NCBI GenBank assembly: GCA_002245855.1
Contig: NOUX01000005.1
Span: 186,001 to 250,000, forward strand
Reading direction: 5' to 3'
DNA length: 64,000 nucleotides
Origin: Sphingobacterium cellulitidis
GTDB lineage: Bacteria > Bacteroidota > Bacteroidia > Sphingobacteriales > Sphingobacteriaceae
Shown here: positions 18,839-28,651 of the stretch, piece after piece
Numbering within the stretch: the first letter of the stretch is position 1
Layout: the number at the start of each line of letters is the position of its first letter
Made by a program: the position numbers and the translations under genes
Notes under the pieces: generated by a model
Seen by the model: only the letters and a program-made list of their open reading frames with translations
What the model was told of the DNA's origin: nothing
Databases searched by the model: none

Positions 18839-19162
18839 ATCCCCTCATGCTAGAATGCCAGTAAAATGAGGAATTACTCCTAGAAATGACAAGGACTTTC
18901 AATTACAACTTTAAGGGAATGGAAGAGAATTCCACGAAGGAAAAATTAAAAATGGCCTGCCTAGTATATCAGGCCAGTATCTTTAGGAGTTCCACTTTAT
19001 CCAGCACAAGGAAGATATATGATCAAAATTATCATTCCTAGGCAGGTATTCAATGTCCCAATATCGCAAATAGTTTTGGTAAGAATCAAGTGAAATTGTC
19101 CAGACATACAAAACTGCCGATCTTGCACAAGTAGGCACTATGTGAAATTTTTAGGGATTTAT
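18839..19162. other. Intergenic region, right junction of the conjugation module
   Basis: About 320 bp of AT-rich DNA without a gene. The right boundary of the conjugation module is expected here or just upstream. By eye I found no convincing direct repeat matching 2015-2565 that would mark an attachment site. Confidence 0.35.
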
Positions 19163-20995
19163 CTATTTTAAAGATGAATCAAATGCCTGAAGTCCACCAA
19201 CCACCGGTAAGGTCAAATGAGATCCATCAAGATCAATCGTCAGTTCAGTACCGGGCTCTGGCCATAGGGTAAAATCTTGATCAGAGGAGAATATCATCAG
19301 TCCGATTTGTTGTCCTGCAGGAATAATTTGGTCATCTGGTTGAAGGTCGAATGCTAAATCATAGAACTTCCCTGGTTTCAGTGGATTGCTTTTGGTCAAA
19401 GATTCATGGTTTTGGGGATCAGCCCATCCACGGGTAATGATATTATCAGTGATTCTTACATCTTTACCCTTTTCCCAAGGCAATGCAACTAACCAAAAAG
19501 ATAGGTTTGCTGCAGGTTTACTGCTCGCCAAACGCAGATTAATACGGGGCAATCCGGATATATGAAGATCTTTTGTCAGTTTTGGACTTAGATAAAGCAA
19601 CCTATGATTGGACGTTTCCAATTGGGCCAATGAATCTCCACTGATGGATACGTCATCAACCAAGGTTTCAAGGGCCTTTACTGATTTCTGTTTAGTTGAT
19701 AGAGCACCATGTGTAGGGGCACCTGCAACTAAAAAAAGTTTCACATTCAGTGCCGACGGATTTGGGTAATCTGCATAGGGAGTAGGATTCATTTGTCTTT
19801 CATTTTCACGCACGATCCAAGCTTTGGGTTCATTTTCAACTCCATTTTGGACACCAAATAAATACCGTGTAAACCAGCGGTTCATCATTTTCATGGGAGG
19901 AGGACCTCCGTGTCCATCTTGATGATAATAGAGCTGGGTTGGAATACCTAATTCTTTAGCAGCTTTATAAATTCTGTAGCTATGTTCAGGCATTACATTC
20001 CAATCATTGAACCCATGGGACATCAAAAGGGCAGCTTTCATCCCTGACATTTGGTTTAGATAATCTCGACCTTTCCAGAAATCATTATAATCACCAGATT
20101 CACGATCCAACCCTTTTGCCATTTCGGTATCGCGAATTAACTTATTTCCGTATGCACGTTTAGCTTCATCCCCACTATGGACAAAATCATAAAGTACATC
20201 GATATCCTCCCCCAAATAACCACCGGGACTGCGAACCAAACCGTTGGATCTATAATAATGATAGTATGAAGTATTGGGAGCAATGGGAATAATGGCTTTC
20301 AGGCCTTCAACTCCAGTTGTTGCAGCGGCCAATGGTAGGGTACCGTTAAAAGATGTTCCGGTCATCCCTACCTTTCCTGTGGACCAATAGGCTTTAACCT
20401 TTTGATTCCCTTCCCGACTGGTATATCCATTGTCCTTACCAGACAGCCATTCAATGACTGCTTTAGGAGCAAGAGATTCATTAAGGCCACCTATACTTGG
20501 GGAACCATCCGAAAGACCAGTACCTGGTGAAGAAGAGTGAACAACTATGAATCCACGTTTTATCCATTCATGAATAAGGCTATTGGAAATAACAGGTCTT
20601 TTTCCTGTTCTCTGAACCTCTGGATGAACCCTTGGGTTTGGGGCCTTTTCACCAATTTCATGTTTCACGTTCCACATGATCCCATCGACCATCTGAGCAG
20701 TTCCAGCATAGTATGGGCTAGTCTCGTAAATTACTGGAAGTTTAAGGTTTTCGGTTTCTGTTTGGAAAGGGCGAGTTACATCGACATGCATCCTATCAGG
20801 TTTTCCATCACCGTCAGTATCAAAATCAGTTTCCACCCAAAGGTCCTCCCGTATCCATTTATCAGGGGTATTGAACCCCTCAACTATCTGGGCTTCGCCT
20901 TCTTTAATGACCGGCAACGTTTGAGCAGTAAGATCAGCAGAGCAAACCACAAAACCTGTTGAAAGAAGTACAGATGTAATTATTTTATTTATCAT
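19163..20995 (-). CDS. Exported Xaa-Pro dipeptidyl-peptidase-like hydrolase (CocE/NonD family)
   Basis: The 610-residue protein has a signal peptide (cut near LTAQ). It then has an alpha/beta hydrolase fold of the S15 peptidase group. The nucleophile lies in GMTGTSFNG near residue 214. The acid lies in MSHGFNDWNV and the histidine in YYHQDGHGG. A C-terminal jelly-roll domain is typical of PepX/CocE enzymes. It probably releases N-terminal X-Pro dipeptides in the periplasm. The gene stands alone and begins the chromosomal block right of the conjugation module. The exact substrate is inferred from family resemblance only. Confidence 0.85.
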   Translation of the reverse strand: MINKIITSVLLSTGFVVCSADLTAQTLPVIKEGEAQIVEGFNTPDKWIREDLWVETDFDTDGDGKPDRMHVDVTRPFQTETENLKLPVIYETSPYYAGTAQMVDGIMWNVKHEIGEKAPNPRVHPEVQRTGKRPVISNSLIHEWIKRGFIVVHSSSPGTGLSDGSPSIGGLNESLAPKAVIEWLSGKDNGYTSREGNQKVKAYWSTGKVGMTGTSFNGTLPLAAATTGVEGLKAIIPIAPNTSYYHYYRSNGLVRSPGGYLGEDIDVLYDFVHSGDEAKRAYGNKLIRDTEMAKGLDRESGDYNDFWKGRDYLNQMSGMKAALLMSHGFNDWNVMPEHSYRIYKAAKELGIPTQLYYHQDGHGGPPPMKMMNRWFTRYLFGVQNGVENEPKAWIVRENERQMNPTPYADYPNPSALNVKLFLVAGAPTHGALSTKQKSVKALETLVDDVSISGDSLAQLETSNHRLLYLSPKLTKDLHISGLPRINLRLASSKPAANLSFWLVALPWEKGKDVRITDNIITRGWADPQNHESLTKSNPLKPGKFYDLAFDLQPDDQIIPAGQQIGLMIFSSDQDFTLWPEPGTELTIDLDGSHLTLPVVGGLQAFDSSLK

Positions 20996-21074
20996 TGATA
21001 TAATAATTTTCGTAATTTATTTTTTAGGAAAACCACTCCTAACTTTTTATATCACTACAATATTAAACATTTTC

Positions 21075-21269
21075 TCAATTAATGTATAACTTCCAACCAA
21101 TACCTTCGTCTTCCCAATTGTTTCTACTCCCTCTCCAGGGGCTAACCTGCCTGGGATCAAAGTATATTGCATTGATAAGATCACTGGTATTACCTCCTAA
21201 TTGAATGGAATAACCCATAGTCTCCAATTCATCAATAGTTCTGGGATCTGTTTTCCGATCCAATAACAA
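21075..21269 (-). pseudogene. Remnant resembling the C-terminus of gamma-glutamyltransferase
   Basis: The 64-residue frame contains TIDELETMGYSIQ, LINAIYFDP and EGIGWKLY. This resembles the last ~55 residues of gamma-glutamyltranspeptidases, where a LGH/GY helix is followed by a VNAI..DP strand. The rest of the ~550-residue enzyme is absent: upstream DNA to 21460 has stops in this frame. It is probably the tail of a deleted ggt-like gene. The call rests on a short stretch and could be wrong. Confidence 0.4.
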
Positions 21270-21468
21270 ACTACTCTCGCATGGATCCCGGTCTTCCAGA
21301 CTGGTCCCTTCTGGAGAGAGTCATAATTGGTTACTGTTGATATTAGAGCCTTCACTTGCCTGTTGATGAGTCATTCCCACTCTGGAGAAAAATTACGTGA
21401 AGGTCATCCTATTGCCGTCTTTCAAAAATTTACCAAGAGTTTATGAGCATAAGCAGAAAAAGGAATTT

Positions 21469-21903
21469 TTAGAAATCCCGTTTAGCGAGATAGTAATCCT
21501 CTTTTTGTGTCATTAAGGTTTTTTCCTCTTTTGTCTTGTCATAATAGCCACAAAGGTGGAGTACACCATGGATGATAACTCGATGCAACTCATCACGATT
21601 GGAAACATTGAATTTTTGAGCATTTTCCATGGTTCTTTCTACGGAAATAAAGATATCTCCAGCAATGAGGTCCTCCTTTTCAGATGAATCAAAGGTCACG
21701 ATATCCGTGAATGTATCATGGTTAAGATATTGCTTGTTAATATCAAGAAGGTAGGCATCTGAACAAAAAACGAAACTCATTTCTCCAACGCGACTGTAAC
21801 CTTCTTCTTTGATGGTTTTTCCAATCCACTGCCTTACCTTTTGTTTTTCCTTGAGTGTAAAATCGATGTCCTGGGAAAAAAACTGTATATCCTTCAATGC
21901 CAT
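21469..21903 (-). CDS. ybeY: Endoribonuclease YbeY (rRNA maturation factor)
   Basis: This 144-residue protein has the typical length and the zinc-site region HGVLHLCGYYDKT near residue 115, with the HxxxH pair. The preceding FTDIVTFD strand is also typical. YbeY processes the 16S rRNA 3' end and takes part in ribosome quality control. It lies one base downstream of ruvX on the same strand, so the two are probably co-transcribed. In this group the third metal ligand position is occupied by an aspartate in place of histidine. Confidence 0.93.
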   Translation of the reverse strand: MALKDIQFFSQDIDFTLKEKQKVRQWIGKTIKEEGYSRVGEMSFVFCSDAYLLDINKQYLNHDTFTDIVTFDSSEKEDLIAGDIFISVERTMENAQKFNVSNRDELHRVIIHGVLHLCGYYDKTKEEKTLMTQKEDYYLAKRDF

Positions 21904-21904
21904 A

Positions 21905-22318
21905 TTAAAAAGATTTGCTATCCATATAACTCTGCAGAATCAATACTGCTGAAACTTTATCAATCAATCCCTTATCCTGTTTTTTACTCTTTTTCATTCC
22001 AGATACTGAAATGGCCTGCGAGGCGATCTTGGAGGTGAATCTTTCATCCACCTCTTCTATTGGAATATGGGGATAAGTTTTACGTAGCTTCCTGCTGAAA
22101 CCAACCACATGCTGATCGGATTCAGAAGCCGTCCCATCTAATTTCTTTGGTTTGCCAATGATGAAGGTTTCTACCTGTTCTTCAACAAGGTATTCGGAAA
22201 GAAATTTCCAGATCTCTTCTGGATGGATGTTAGTCAATGGGCTTGCAATTATCTGCATGCTGTCGGAAACAGCTATTCCAATCCTCTTGGTCCCATAATC
22301 AAAAGCCATTAATCTCAT
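21905..22318 (-). CDS. ruvX: Putative pre-16S rRNA nuclease / Holliday junction resolvase-like YqgF
   Basis: The 137-residue protein has the RNase H-like fold hallmarks. These are the N-terminal MAFDYGTKRIGIAVSD with the first catalytic aspartate, the FIIGKPKKLDG strand, and VDERFTS. YqgF/RuvX acts in 5' end maturation of 16S rRNA. It lies directly upstream of ybeY, which fits a shared ribosome-maturation role. The length is normal for the family. Confidence 0.93.
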   Translation of the reverse strand: MRLMAFDYGTKRIGIAVSDSMQIIASPLTNIHPEEIWKFLSEYLVEEQVETFIIGKPKKLDGTASESDQHVVGFSRKLRKTYPHIPIEEVDERFTSKIASQAISVSGMKKSKKQDKGLIDKVSAVLILQSYMDSKSF

Positions 22319-22388
22319 GTCACTGCATTTTTTACAAAATTACAATTAAACTTTAGATTAGCCCTATCCGAAAATCGCAAAATATCTA

Positions 22389-22396
22389 TACATTTG
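22389..22396 (+). promoter_or_regulatory. Possible -7 element of the DUF1684-deformylase gene
   Basis: TACATTTG matches TAnnTTTG and lies 20 bases before the start codon at 22416. No clear -33 element was found. Confidence 0.45.
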
Positions 22397-22415
22397 ATAG
22401 ATATTAATTTTAAAA

Positions 22416-23636
22416 ATGAAGGCATTTATCTATTTAATCAGCTTCTTTGCACCGTTAATTATAATGGGCCAATCTTTGGAACAGGAAATTCAATCCTATC
22501 GGGATAATCAGATCCAGGAAATGGTAAAGGATGAATTTGGTCCACTTCGAGAAGATCAGGTCAAATATGTGACCTTCTACCCTGCAAAGCAAGATTATGT
22601 GGTGACAGCATCAATAGAGCTGGTTTTCAATGAACCGACCTTCAGGATGCCCACTTATGATGGAACTTCTAACGAATACAAGAGGTATGGATTACTAACA
22701 TTTGAATTGGATGGAAAAATATATAGTTTAAATGCCTACCAAAGTGTATCACTATTTCAGAATGCGATCTATAAAAACCATCTTTTTGTGCCTTTTATGG
22801 ACAGTACGACTGGAGAAACGACCTATGAAGGGGGGAGGTACCTGGATCTAAGCATTACGGATATAAAAGATGGAAAAATCAGGATAGATTTCAACAGGGC
22901 TTATAATCCTTATTGTGCTTACAGCAATGGATATCGGTGCCCACAACCACCGAAGAACAATATAATGAGTGCTGCCATAGAAGCTGGGGAGAAAAAATAT
23001 ATTGGCCCTAAAAACCAGAGGAAGGTTAATATGAAAACAGCAAAGAATTTCAATGATCATGAGAGATCATTAATCAATGACGGAGATGAAAACAAATTGA
23101 TGCATGTATACCAAATTACAGATAAGAAGGAGCTGGCTGTCCTGAAAAAACCATCTGAGGACATCAAATTTGATGACCCTTTGTTGGATAGACTAGTCTC
23201 TAGGATGTTGCAAACGGTCAGGGATCCTGACCATCCAGGAGTAGGAATAGCTGGTCCACAGGTAGGCATCAACAAAAATGTTATTTGGGTGCAGCGTTTG
23301 GATAAGAATGATAAACCTTTTGAATTCTATTTGAATCCCAAGATCATTTGGCGCTCACAGCTAACTCGCCAAGGGACAGAGGGTTGTTTGTCAATTCCAG
23401 ATCTAAAAGAAAATGTAAAACGTAGTTATGCGATTAAATTACAACACATCGATCGCAAAGGGAATGTAAAGGAGGAGTTGATAGAAGGTTTTACAGCTGT
23501 TATTTTCCAACATGAAGTTGACCATCTTTACGGAATATTATTTCCTGATCGAATTGAGGAAGCAAACAAGAAAGAGTATATACCTGTGAAAGGTGAATTA
23601 GATTTCTTTATTCAGAAAGATAGTATTAGGCCTTAA
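22416..23636 (+). CDS. Exported DUF1684 - peptide deformylase fusion
   Basis: The 406-residue protein has a signal peptide (residues 1-18, ending MGQ). A DUF1684 domain covers residues ~25-200, with the diagnostic NPYCAYSNGYRCPQPP region at 164-179. A complete peptide deformylase domain covers ~230-395, with GVGIAGPQVG (275-284), EGCLS (322-326) and the metal site HEVDH (366-370). All three catalytic deformylase motifs are intact. Deformylases normally act on nascent chains in the cytosol, so an exported copy is odd. Its substrate may be released formyl-peptides or something non-canonical. It is monocistronic. Confidence 0.88.
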   Translation: MKAFIYLISFFAPLIIMGQSLEQEIQSYRDNQIQEMVKDEFGPLREDQVKYVTFYPAKQDYVVTASIELVFNEPTFRMPTYDGTSNEYKRYGLLTFELDGKIYSLNAYQSVSLFQNAIYKNHLFVPFMDSTTGETTYEGGRYLDLSITDIKDGKIRIDFNRAYNPYCAYSNGYRCPQPPKNNIMSAAIEAGEKKYIGPKNQRKVNMKTAKNFNDHERSLINDGDENKLMHVYQITDKKELAVLKKPSEDIKFDDPLLDRLVSRMLQTVRDPDHPGVGIAGPQVGINKNVIWVQRLDKNDKPFEFYLNPKIIWRSQLTRQGTEGCLSIPDLKENVKRSYAIKLQHIDRKGNVKEELIEGFTAVIFQHEVDHLYGILFPDRIEEANKKEYIPVKGELDFFIQKDSIRP

Positions 23637-23743
23637 ATTGATGCCTGATCACTGTACCTGTAAACAGGGATATTTCACATTGACCATTTTTTTTCTAAAA
23701 ACTTGGTTATCTTTATTATTATTCGACAACTATCCTTAAAACC

Positions 23744-24379
23744 ATGTACAATTCAGCCTATAGCATAGCTATTGTTGATGATCATTCATTAATCATACAA
23801 GGGCTGGTGAGCCTTTTGGACCGCATAAAATCCTATGAGGTTACCGCAACTTTCACCAAGGGGTCTGAATTACTGAAATATCTTAAAACGGATCAAGTGG
23901 ACATTGTTCTTTTGGATATTTCACTTCCAGATATCAACGGAATAGATCTTTGCCTGGAGATAAAGCGTATTGCACCCAATGTTATCATCCTTGGCCTGAG
24001 CAACCATACGGAGCGAAGTGTTATCTTACAGCTTATGCAGAATGGGGCATCAGGATATCTTCTCAAGAACATAGATATCTTTGAGTTGGAAAAATGCCTG
24101 GATCAGGCTGTTAACAAGCAGTTGGTATTCAGCTCGGCTGTACAGGAAATAATTGCGAATCCCATCAGTACAGATCTTCCATTGTTACCAAAACTGACCA
24201 AAAGAGAGATCGAGATCCTGAAGCTGATAGCTATAGGTAAGACTTCAATACAGATTGCAGAGGAATTGTTCCTATCACCGCTCACCATCGAAACCCATAG
24301 GAAAAGGATGATGAGTAAGTTTAAAACAAAAAATATGATGTCGTTGATTAAAATAACGACCGAGAACAAATTAATCTAG
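23744..24379 (+). CDS. NarL/FixJ-type response regulator
   Basis: The 211-residue protein has a receiver domain with acidic pair D12-D13 and phospho-acceptor D58 (VLLDISLPD). The C-terminal LuxR-type HTH runs from LTKREIEILKLIAIG through FLSPLTIETHRKRMMSKF. It should bind DNA after phosphorylation. No histidine kinase lies adjacent, so the partner is elsewhere. It overlaps the convergent glutaminyl cyclase gene by 4 bases, with no space for a terminator between them. Confidence 0.92.
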   Translation: MYNSAYSIAIVDDHSLIIQGLVSLLDRIKSYEVTATFTKGSELLKYLKTDQVDIVLLDISLPDINGIDLCLEIKRIAPNVIILGLSNHTERSVILQLMQNGASGYLLKNIDIFELEKCLDQAVNKQLVFSSAVQEIIANPISTDLPLLPKLTKREIEILKLIAIGKTSIQIAEELFLSPLTIETHRKRMMSKFKTKNMMSLIKITTENKLI

Positions 24380-25428
24380 CGTTCTTTTATTCGGACTTCA
24401 AATAATTTGGTCCAATGTTTTCCCGTAACCAATAAGGTTTTAGAATCAGCTTTATAAGCAATACCATTCATCTCATTATCATAAGGAGCGCGTTTATCGC
24501 TATAAAGACCTACAAAATTGATTCTACCTTCAACAATTCCTGTATTAGGATCGATGATTACCATTTCATCCCTGTCTCCATAATAAAGATTTGCATAGAT
24601 TTTACCATCGATATATTCCAGCTCATTTAATTTTTCTACAGGCCCGTTATCGTCAAAAACGGGCATAACGCCTGTTTCAGCTAATGTTTTCGGATCTAAG
24701 AAATACAAATTATTGGTACCATCGGATTTAATGAACTGTTTACCATCATAAGTAAGACCCCAACCTTCTTGGCTGTTTTGGTAATTAAATGACTTCAATA
24801 ATTTAAAGCTGTTCTTGTCATAAACATGGCCTTTATTGTTCTGCCAGGTCAACACGTACATATTATTTCCAACTACCGTCATCCCTTCACCAAACTCATC
24901 AGCGGCGAGATCAGCTTTTTGCAGGACCTTTCCCGATGCCAGTTCCACTTTCCTTAATGTGGACTCACCCAATTGGCCGGTGGTTTCGAATAAAGTTCCG
25001 TTTTCATAATATAGCCCTTGGGTAAAAGCTCCCTGATCGTGTGGATATGTTCCTATTACATCAAAAGCGTATTGTTTTGGAGCTGGAGGAACTACCAAAA
25101 CTTCGCTATATGCGAACTCCTCTTTGCCTTGATAATACACCTTGGCACTTAATCTCTTATTGCCATAGTTATAAGAATCGGTGTCAAATATTACAGCGGT
25201 AGTGTCGGTCATACGTCCAAATACATTGCCATCAACGGAGTAGACAACGGAGTCTATTCCGGCATCCGGAAAATTCAACTTAACTTGAACTTTCTCCCCC
25301 TTGAGGACCTTGCTATTATTGGTTGGATTTACAAATTCTACTTTATTCTGTTGGGTCTTACAACCTATGACCATAGAAATGGTAAATATTGTTAATGCCT
25401 GAATGCTAAGCTTTATTTTTTTGTTCAT
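24376..25428 (-). CDS. Glutaminyl-peptide cyclotransferase lipoprotein
   Basis: The 350-residue protein has a lipoprotein signal with cysteine in MVIGCKTQQ. An N-terminal Ig-like segment (residues ~30-110) precedes a beta-propeller domain of the plant-type glutamine cyclotransferase family. Typical motifs are YPHDQGAFTQGLYYENG, then GWGLTYDGKQFI and LNELEYIDGKIYANLY. It would form pyroglutamate at the N-terminus of exported peptides or proteins, acting at the cell envelope. Motifs appear intact. Confidence 0.9.
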   Translation of the reverse strand: MNKKIKLSIQALTIFTISMVIGCKTQQNKVEFVNPTNNSKVLKGEKVQVKLNFPDAGIDSVVYSVDGNVFGRMTDTTAVIFDTDSYNYGNKRLSAKVYYQGKEEFAYSEVLVVPPAPKQYAFDVIGTYPHDQGAFTQGLYYENGTLFETTGQLGESTLRKVELASGKVLQKADLAADEFGEGMTVVGNNMYVLTWQNNKGHVYDKNSFKLLKSFNYQNSQEGWGLTYDGKQFIKSDGTNNLYFLDPKTLAETGVMPVFDDNGPVEKLNELEYIDGKIYANLYYGDRDEMVIIDPNTGIVEGRINFVGLYSDKRAPYDNEMNGIAYKADSKTLLVTGKHWTKLFEVRIKER

Positions 25429-25758
25429 ATGTATAATTCCAAAATGATTTTTTAAAAATTGATTTTAAATTGATAAATGTAAATAACTACAGAAATATTT
25501 TATCGATATTGATGTACTTGACCAGACAAGGCTTAGGCAAGTTCTTCTTTGCGTACTGTCACTTTATGGATAAATGTTGTAGTTGACCTATTTTTTACTA
25601 CTACAAAAACCAGACCTTACTCTACTAAATAGATAAGGTAGACTGCTGATTCTAAAAAACATCAATATAATCCTATAATAAATTGTGGCAGACCAGTTAT
25701 GTATGCTTAAAGGTCTACTCTTAACCTCCTCCAAAAGTTGCCTTGAAGTCCATTATTA
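25429..25758. other. Intergenic region, nothing recognised
   Basis: This is 330 bp between the cyclotransferase start and the dnaG stop. It should carry the cyclotransferase promoter. No hairpin or RNA gene was recognised. Confidence 0.4.
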
Positions 25759-27741
25759 CTATTTAACAATAGTATTTCCTAAAAAATCTCCCAACAGCTT
25801 CTCACCTTCTTTGAGCTTCTGGTATTTAGTGATCAGAACTAACATATCATCAGAGTCCTTACATGTTTTAAGTTCTTCCCGGATCCGATGCATTTCTTGT
25901 TCAATCTTATTCTTCTTCACCCTAAAAATCAACTGATTGACCAAGTCTTTCAATTGATCTTTTTCTTCTGGAACGAAAATCTTGCGCTTATCGTCGTTCC
26001 AATTAGGGCTGATCTCGTATTTTGTTGCGATACTGTCGACAGCTAACCTAGAAACTTCTTCATCCTCATGGGAGAAAAAGGATTTTGCTTCAGGAACTAC
26101 AAAATTCTCAGCCTGCTTTTTGAACTCTTCAATTATCTTGAGGCTGGCTTTGTCCTCAAATTTGACATCATCCATACTCGCCAAAAGGTACGGGGCTACT
26201 GGGATATCGCCATCCCCTTCCCAAACCACTAGCTCACGCCCATAGTTTAACAGAACGCGCACGAGTTCTCTTTCCATCAGGATTTCGGATGTCATCTGCT
26301 GTTCTTGGGGTTCCGGAATTGCTATTCCTTCGGCCGCCATAGCCGCCAGCATCTCCGCTGGGATAAAATCATCAGTTGCAAAATCTTGGCTAGAAACCGG
26401 ATTAGCACTAGTAACCTTCCGGTCTTTGGCCTTAGCCCGCTCCATTCGGATCTTGTTCAGTTCGGTTAGCAGGACACGTTCCTCTATATCCAATAGTCCG
26501 CTACATTGCCGAAGGTAAACTGATACTTTTATTTCATCAGGGATAAGAGCGATGCTGTTTACCACTTCACGAATTACCTCTGCACGTTTGATGGGATCTT
26601 CTTTGGCCTCACGCAATAGAATGTTGGTTTTGTAAAAGACAAAATCCTCTTGGTGTTTAGCTATGTGATCCTTAAAAGCAGAGGCTCCATATTTCTGAAC
26701 ATAAGAATCAGGGTCATTACCATCTGGAAACAGAAGGACCTTCACGTTCAGTCCATCTTCCAATAACATATCGGTTCCACGCAATGAAGCCTTTATGCCT
26801 GCCTCATCACCATCGTAAAGAATGACGACATTTTTGGTATAACGTGATATCAGCTTAATCTGCCCAGTTGTAAGGGATGTTCCTGAGGAAGATACTACGT
26901 TTTCAACGCCCGCTTGATGACAAGATAGTACATCGGCATAACCTTCTACCAAATAACATAAGTCATTCTCAGAAATTGCTTTCTTCGCTTGATGAAGGCC
27001 GTAAAGAACATTTGATTTATGGTATATCTCAGATTCTGGGGAGTTCACATACTTGGGGACGTTTTTATCGGTTTTTAGGGTCCTCCCACCAAAACCGATC
27101 ACTCGCCCAGTCAGGTTGTGAATTGGAAAAATGACCCTCCCTCTGAATCGATCATAAAGTGAGCCATCATCTCTTCCTACTGCAAGACCTACCTCTGTAA
27201 GGTATTCTTTGCTAAATCCTTCGGTCAAAGCTGCATCCACCAGCCCTGTCCAAGCTTCTGGGGAATAGCCTAGGTCAAACTTCTGGATGGTTTCCTCCCG
27301 ATATCCGCGTTCCCGAAAATAGCTCAGGCCAATGCTCTTGCCCATCTCGGTTTCCCAGAGTTGGCTCTTGAAATACCTTGCTGCCCACTGACTCAGCACA
27401 TATAGACTTTCTCTTTTATCTTGTGCTGCCAGCTGCGCGGGACTTCGCTCTACTTCCTCTATGGGAATATTATATTTTCCTGCAAGATAACGGATGGCTT
27501 CAGGATAGGCATACTTCTCATGCTCCATCACGAATTTTAGGGAATCTCCCCCTGCTCCGCATCCGAAGCATTTATAGATTCCTTTAGATATCGAAACATG
27601 GAAAGAAGGAGTTTTCTCGTTGTGAAAAGGACAGTTTCCTATAAGTGATGTTCCTCTTTTTTTGAGATCCACAAAGTCGCCGACCACCTCCTCGATACGA
27701 GCAGCATCCAGTACTTTCTCTATAGTCTCATTTTTAATCAT
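25759..27741 (-). CDS. dnaG: DNA primase
   Basis: This 660-residue protein has the CHC2 zinc finger (C37, H40, C58, C61 in NCPFHNEKTPSF and YKCFGCGAGGD). A TOPRIM catalytic core follows, with LVEGYADVL near residue 265 and VILYDGDEAG near residue 310. The C-terminal helicase-binding region is helical. It synthesises RNA primers for lagging-strand replication. Length and motif order are normal. It is monocistronic and leftward. Confidence 0.97.
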   Translation of the reverse strand: MIKNETIEKVLDAARIEEVVGDFVDLKKRGTSLIGNCPFHNEKTPSFHVSISKGIYKCFGCGAGGDSLKFVMEHEKYAYPEAIRYLAGKYNIPIEEVERSPAQLAAQDKRESLYVLSQWAARYFKSQLWETEMGKSIGLSYFRERGYREETIQKFDLGYSPEAWTGLVDAALTEGFSKEYLTEVGLAVGRDDGSLYDRFRGRVIFPIHNLTGRVIGFGGRTLKTDKNVPKYVNSPESEIYHKSNVLYGLHQAKKAISENDLCYLVEGYADVLSCHQAGVENVVSSSGTSLTTGQIKLISRYTKNVVILYDGDEAGIKASLRGTDMLLEDGLNVKVLLFPDGNDPDSYVQKYGASAFKDHIAKHQEDFVFYKTNILLREAKEDPIKRAEVIREVVNSIALIPDEIKVSVYLRQCSGLLDIEERVLLTELNKIRMERAKAKDRKVTSANPVSSQDFATDDFIPAEMLAAMAAEGIAIPEPQEQQMTSEILMERELVRVLLNYGRELVVWEGDGDIPVAPYLLASMDDVKFEDKASLKIIEEFKKQAENFVVPEAKSFFSHEDEEVSRLAVDSIATKYEISPNWNDDKRKIFVPEEKDQLKDLVNQLIFRVKKNKIEQEMHRIREELKTCKDSDDMLVLITKYQKLKEGEKLLGDFLGNTIVK

Positions 27742-28651
27742 CCCAGCAACAAATATACTAATACTCGGGCTTAATCCTCAATCCAAAATTATGACACCAA
27801 CAAAAAAAGAAGAGCTGCTGCGTTCCTAAAAAGTCTTTGCTATTTTTCGATAATGAATCAAAATAGGTGGGTCAACACCCTTATAGGTAAAAATTAGCAA
27901 ACATATATGTAGGCAATCTGATGGAAAGACCTCAATCCTATAACCTATCACTAATATGGGAATGAAAAATAAAAAAAACATTCCTAATCCTCAAGAAATT
28001 CTAGCTCAAATGCAAAGAACAGCCACATTTGGATCCATTAAGGAGATATCGTGATCTGATCTGACTAAAAGCTCAAGCTCCTAGTGTTTTTCTCTTTCCC
28101 CCAGCCTGCTTCATTTATTGGATGCTTATTTTATTATACCCTAATTAAGACCTGTTTTTTCATCAGGTTGCCAGAGCTGCTAATAAAATGATGCTTTTAT
28201 GCTTTAAGAACAAGCTACCTAAAAGATCCAGATCATACGCATGAGTGAACATTGAGTGCAAAAAGATTGGGGTTAACTAGTAAGATTTAAATTTTAGTGC
28301 CTACGAGCGATTTCAGGTCTATTATACCGGATAACCATGGGCTTAAGATCCTGAGGCAAACAATTACTAGCAAGGTCTTGAGGTGCCCCCAAGGAACACC
28401 TCTCTCATGGTTCAAGGCTATGTTCTAGTTGAAGGAATATCCAATGAATAGCTTTAATTCATTTATTAAAAGAATCTTAGACATTAAAGAAATTAAACTG
28501 GCGAATAGTGTCAAAAAATGAATGTTAATATTATTCTTACTCTCGGACTTCCTGAGACCGTCCTTCCAGAACATCAAGGACAGCATCTGCTTTCAGGTTA
28601 ATTTGCTAAAATGAGCTATGAAATATTTTTGTATAAAGGAGTTGCTTAAAT
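27742..28651. other. Intergenic region, no gene recognised
   Basis: About 910 bp between the start of dnaG and the end of the FlaA1-like gene. No frame longer than 60 codons and no tRNA-like element was seen. A weak 6-base hairpin near 28380-28403 (GAGGTG / CACCTC) lacks a T-tract. Confidence 0.4.

Noticed and set aside
28375..28410. Hairpin GAGGTG/CACCTC as a terminator
   Set aside because: The stem is only 6 bases and no T-tract follows on either strand.
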